64,000 bases of DNA, taken from NCBI RefSeq assembly GCF_936943645.1, contig NZ_CAKZJO010000104.1, positions 1 through 64,000 on the forward strand. Reading direction: 5' to 3'. Below the pieces are notes generated by a model that was not told the origin of the DNA, searched no databases, and was given only the letters and a program-made list of their open reading frames with translations. Positions 62,261-64,000 of the stretch are shown one piece after another (position 1 is the stretch's first letter; every line of letters begins with the position of its first letter). The stretch is from an uncultured Bradyrhizobium sp. (GTDB lineage Bacteria; Pseudomonadota; Alphaproteobacteria; Rhizobiales; Xanthobacteraceae). A program made the translations under genes and the position numbers.

Positions 62261-64000
62261 TCCTCGATCCCCAATCCGCCGGCCGCGGACCATTCCTTGA
62301 TCCGGGCGAGGTCGTCATAGGCACCGTAGCGGTTCGTCCACATCGGCAAGTTCAGCGAGGTGTACGGCTGGTTCTCGTCGTCGAAGGCGCGGATCAGCGC
62401 TTCCAGCTTGGCCCGTGCTTCGGCGGCTGCCGTGTCCGGTGGCTGCGGCTCGTCGCCCTGCTTGTATTTGAGCTCGAGGATGCGTTCTTCGCCCGGAGGA
62501 TTGTTGCCACTGAGGCGGACATAGACGAGCTGGCTCACGGAAGAACCTGCATCGATGCCAGGAAAGCCGCCCTCGCGCAGGATCGCCGCCTCCAGCGTCA
62601 GCTGTGGTGAGAGGCCCATGCGGACCTGCTTGCCGGTCGGCGGCTGCCCGGTCTTGTAGTCGAGGATGGCGTAGCCGCCGCCCTGGCGCCGCTCGATGCG
62701 GTCGGCGCGGGCGGAAAGGCGAAAGCTGCGCTCGTTGTCGAGCCTGATCGAGATCTCGCCGCGGGTCTCCGCATTGATTGCCTCGATCGCCGCGCGGCGC
62801 GCCGTCTCCCATTCGCCGAACCAGCGTGCGATGCGCTGGAACCGCGGCCACCACAGCGCCCGCGCCTCCGGACGTTCCATCAGCGGTGCAAAATGCTTTT
62901 CACCGATGGCGCGCAGCACGCGAACGGGATCGTCGGGCAGGCGCGTTGCGTAGCTTTCGGTGAACTCGCCGATCGCCTCGTGGATCGCCGAGCCCCGGTC
63001 GGCGGCCGAGAGCGGCATGTCGACGGGGTCGAGCGCATCCAGCCGCAAAATGTACTTTGCGTAGATCGTATAGGGATCGCGCAGCCAGTCCTCGATCGCG
63101 GTCACCGACATCTTCAATGGCCGCGTCGCGCGCGGCGGCCGCGGCTCGGGCTGCTTGATCGGCTCGACCTTGTCGGGCTGGTCCAGCGCACCCGCGAACT
63201 GCACGTACTTTTCGCCGGCGCGAACCGCTGCCTTCCAGAGCTCGTCGCCCGCGACCGCCTCCAGTCGATGCAGGAAGCGCGAAGCCACCGCCGGCGCGCC
63301 GCCGGCCTTGGCGGAATGGGTGAGGATCACTTCGCCGCCGCCGAGCAACTGCGCGAAGTCATGGGCGGAGAGGCCGATGCGCCGCTCAGGCAGGTCGAGA
63401 CCAAGCTCATGCCGCATCGGCCGGCTCAGCCAGGGATCGATCCGCGGCGCCGGCGGCCAGACGCCTTCGATCAGCCCGCCAATGATGATTCGGTCGGCCT
63501 GCATCAGGCGTGATTCCAGCGGGCCGTAGATCTGCAGCCGCGCGCCGGGCTTCTCGCGCCGCCGCACCGCGCGATCGCTGAACGCGGTCTGGAAGACGTC
63601 GGGATAATCGGGCAGCGGCACCATCAATCCGCTGGTGGTGCCGCCGCGCAGGAGATCGTCGAAGGCGGCAGCGAGCGCAAGGCCTTCGCGCTCCTCGAAA
63701 GCGAGCGGGATGCCCTGCTCGTCGCGCGACAGCGCGATCAAGGTCTCGCGATGCCGGTGCGCGAGCTCGGCGAAGTCGTATGGCTTCGACGGCGGCAGGC
63801 TCTCGATCGGAATGAGCGCCGTCTGCAAGGCATCGATCAGCGCCTGGATGCGATCGAGGTCCTCGGCCTTGAGCCGTGCGCGCGGCTCGGCGCGGTGCAA
63901 CGCGGAGGCCTCGCTGCGCCACAGCTTTGCCAGCTCCTCGCGAAACCGGTTGAACTCGCGCAGGAGGCCGGCGGTGCCGGCAGGCGGGCGCGTGCCGCGC
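62254..64000 (-). CDS. addB: Double-strand break repair protein AddB (3' part, truncated at window end)
   Basis: The frame is open from 62254 to the right edge, at least 581 residues. The 5' end lies beyond the window; AddB in this group is about 1000 residues. The visible part contains MVPLPDYPDVFQTAF, EGVWPPAPRIDPWLSRPMRHELGLDLPE and a nuclease domain near the C-terminus with SARADRIERRQGGGYAILDYKTGQ (DYK catalytic residues). It pairs with AddA for end processing and Chi recognition. It has no sign of damage. Confidence 0.93.
   Translation of the reverse strand, partial: RGTRPPAGTAGLLREFNRFREELAKLWRSEASALHRAEPRARLKAEDLDRIQALIDALQTALIPIESLPPSKPYDFAELAHRHRETLIALSRDEQGIPLAFEEREGLALAAAFDDLLRGGTTSGLMVPLPDYPDVFQTAFSDRAVRRREKPGARLQIYGPLESRLMQADRIIIGGLIEGVWPPAPRIDPWLSRPMRHELGLDLPERRIGLSAHDFAQLLGGGEVILTHSAKAGGAPAVASRFLHRLEAVAGDELWKAAVRAGEKYVQFAGALDQPDKVEPIKQPEPRPPRATRPLKMSVTAIEDWLRDPYTIYAKYILRLDALDPVDMPLSAADRGSAIHEAIGEFTESYATRLPDDPVRVLRAIGEKHFAPLMERPEARALWWPRFQRIARWFGEWETARRAAIEAINAETRGEISIRLDNERSFRLSARADRIERRQGGGYAILDYKTGQPPTGKQVRMGLSPQLTLEAAILREGGFPGIDAGSSVSQLVYVRLSGNNPPGEERILELKYKQGDEPQPPDTAAAEARAKLEALIRAFDDENQPYTSLNLPMWTNRYGAYDDLARIKEWSAAGGLGIEEW

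Noticed and set aside
59534..62320. 928-codon open frame on the plus strand opposite addA
   Set aside because: Same antisense effect of high GC third positions; no domain is seen, and addA has clear helicase and nuclease motifs.

Overview
The window is chromosomal DNA of high GC content from an alphaproteobacterium of the order Rhizobiales, most likely Bradyrhizobium or a close relative. This rests on gene order and protein sequence, not on a database search. Supporting blocks are lptC-lptA-lptB-rpoN-hpf-ptsN, aroA-cmk-rpsA-sppA-ihfB-lapA-trpFBA-accD-folC, the hsp20-DUF1150 pair, and many short palindromic intergenic repeats of the kind common in Bradyrhizobium. No phage, insertion sequence, rRNA operon or CRISPR array is visible.

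Region 0-6.3 kb is a metal-homeostasis island: a Cu(+) P1B ATPase, nikR downstream of it, and a divergent csoR with a clear operator. It is followed by a permuted papain-like (YiiX-type) hydrolase and a Tat-exported amine oxidase. Region 6.3-13.4 kb is a translation block on the minus strand: infC (apparent AUU start), rpmI-rplT, then pheS, a DUF559 gene and pheT, with a TauE-type exporter overlapping pheT. The DUF559 gene is flanked by inverted repeats. Region 13.6-17.7 kb holds small metabolic enzymes (hydrolase, NTF2-like protein, thioesterase, queG, GST).

Region 17.9-28.3 kb holds uppP and the three enzymes of a mycobacterial-type polyprenyl-phospho-arabinofuranose pathway: DprE1-like, DprE2-like, and a UbiA-family phosphoribosyltransferase fused to a degenerate HAD domain. 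A segment carrying tRNA-Leu, a toxin-antitoxin pair, an MFS exporter and a trimeric autotransporter adhesin with a coupled secreted protein separates the third enzyme from the first two.

Region 28.4-36.2 kb contains RNase D, LPS transport (lptC, lptA, lptB), sigma-54 and PTS-Ntr genes, with two -24/-12-like sites bracketing rpoN, then a TPR protein. Region 36.3-44.7 kb contains a heat-shock unit (hsp20-DUF1150) with an RpoH-like promoter, ugpBAEC with a Pho-box-like site, a CoA-transferase, and the divergent ohr/ohrR peroxide-response pair.

Region 44.7-64 kb has tRNA-Ala, a FYDLN-type acidic protein, then aroA, cmk, rpsA, sppA, ihfB, lapA, trpFBA, accD, folC, a phosphoesterase, trxA, and the addA/addB recombination nuclease-helicase (addB runs off the right edge). 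Several genes are joined by ATGA, GTGA or TGATG overlaps, indicating translational coupling. Protein identities come from motif recognition. Regulatory sites come from reading the sequence and are unverified.
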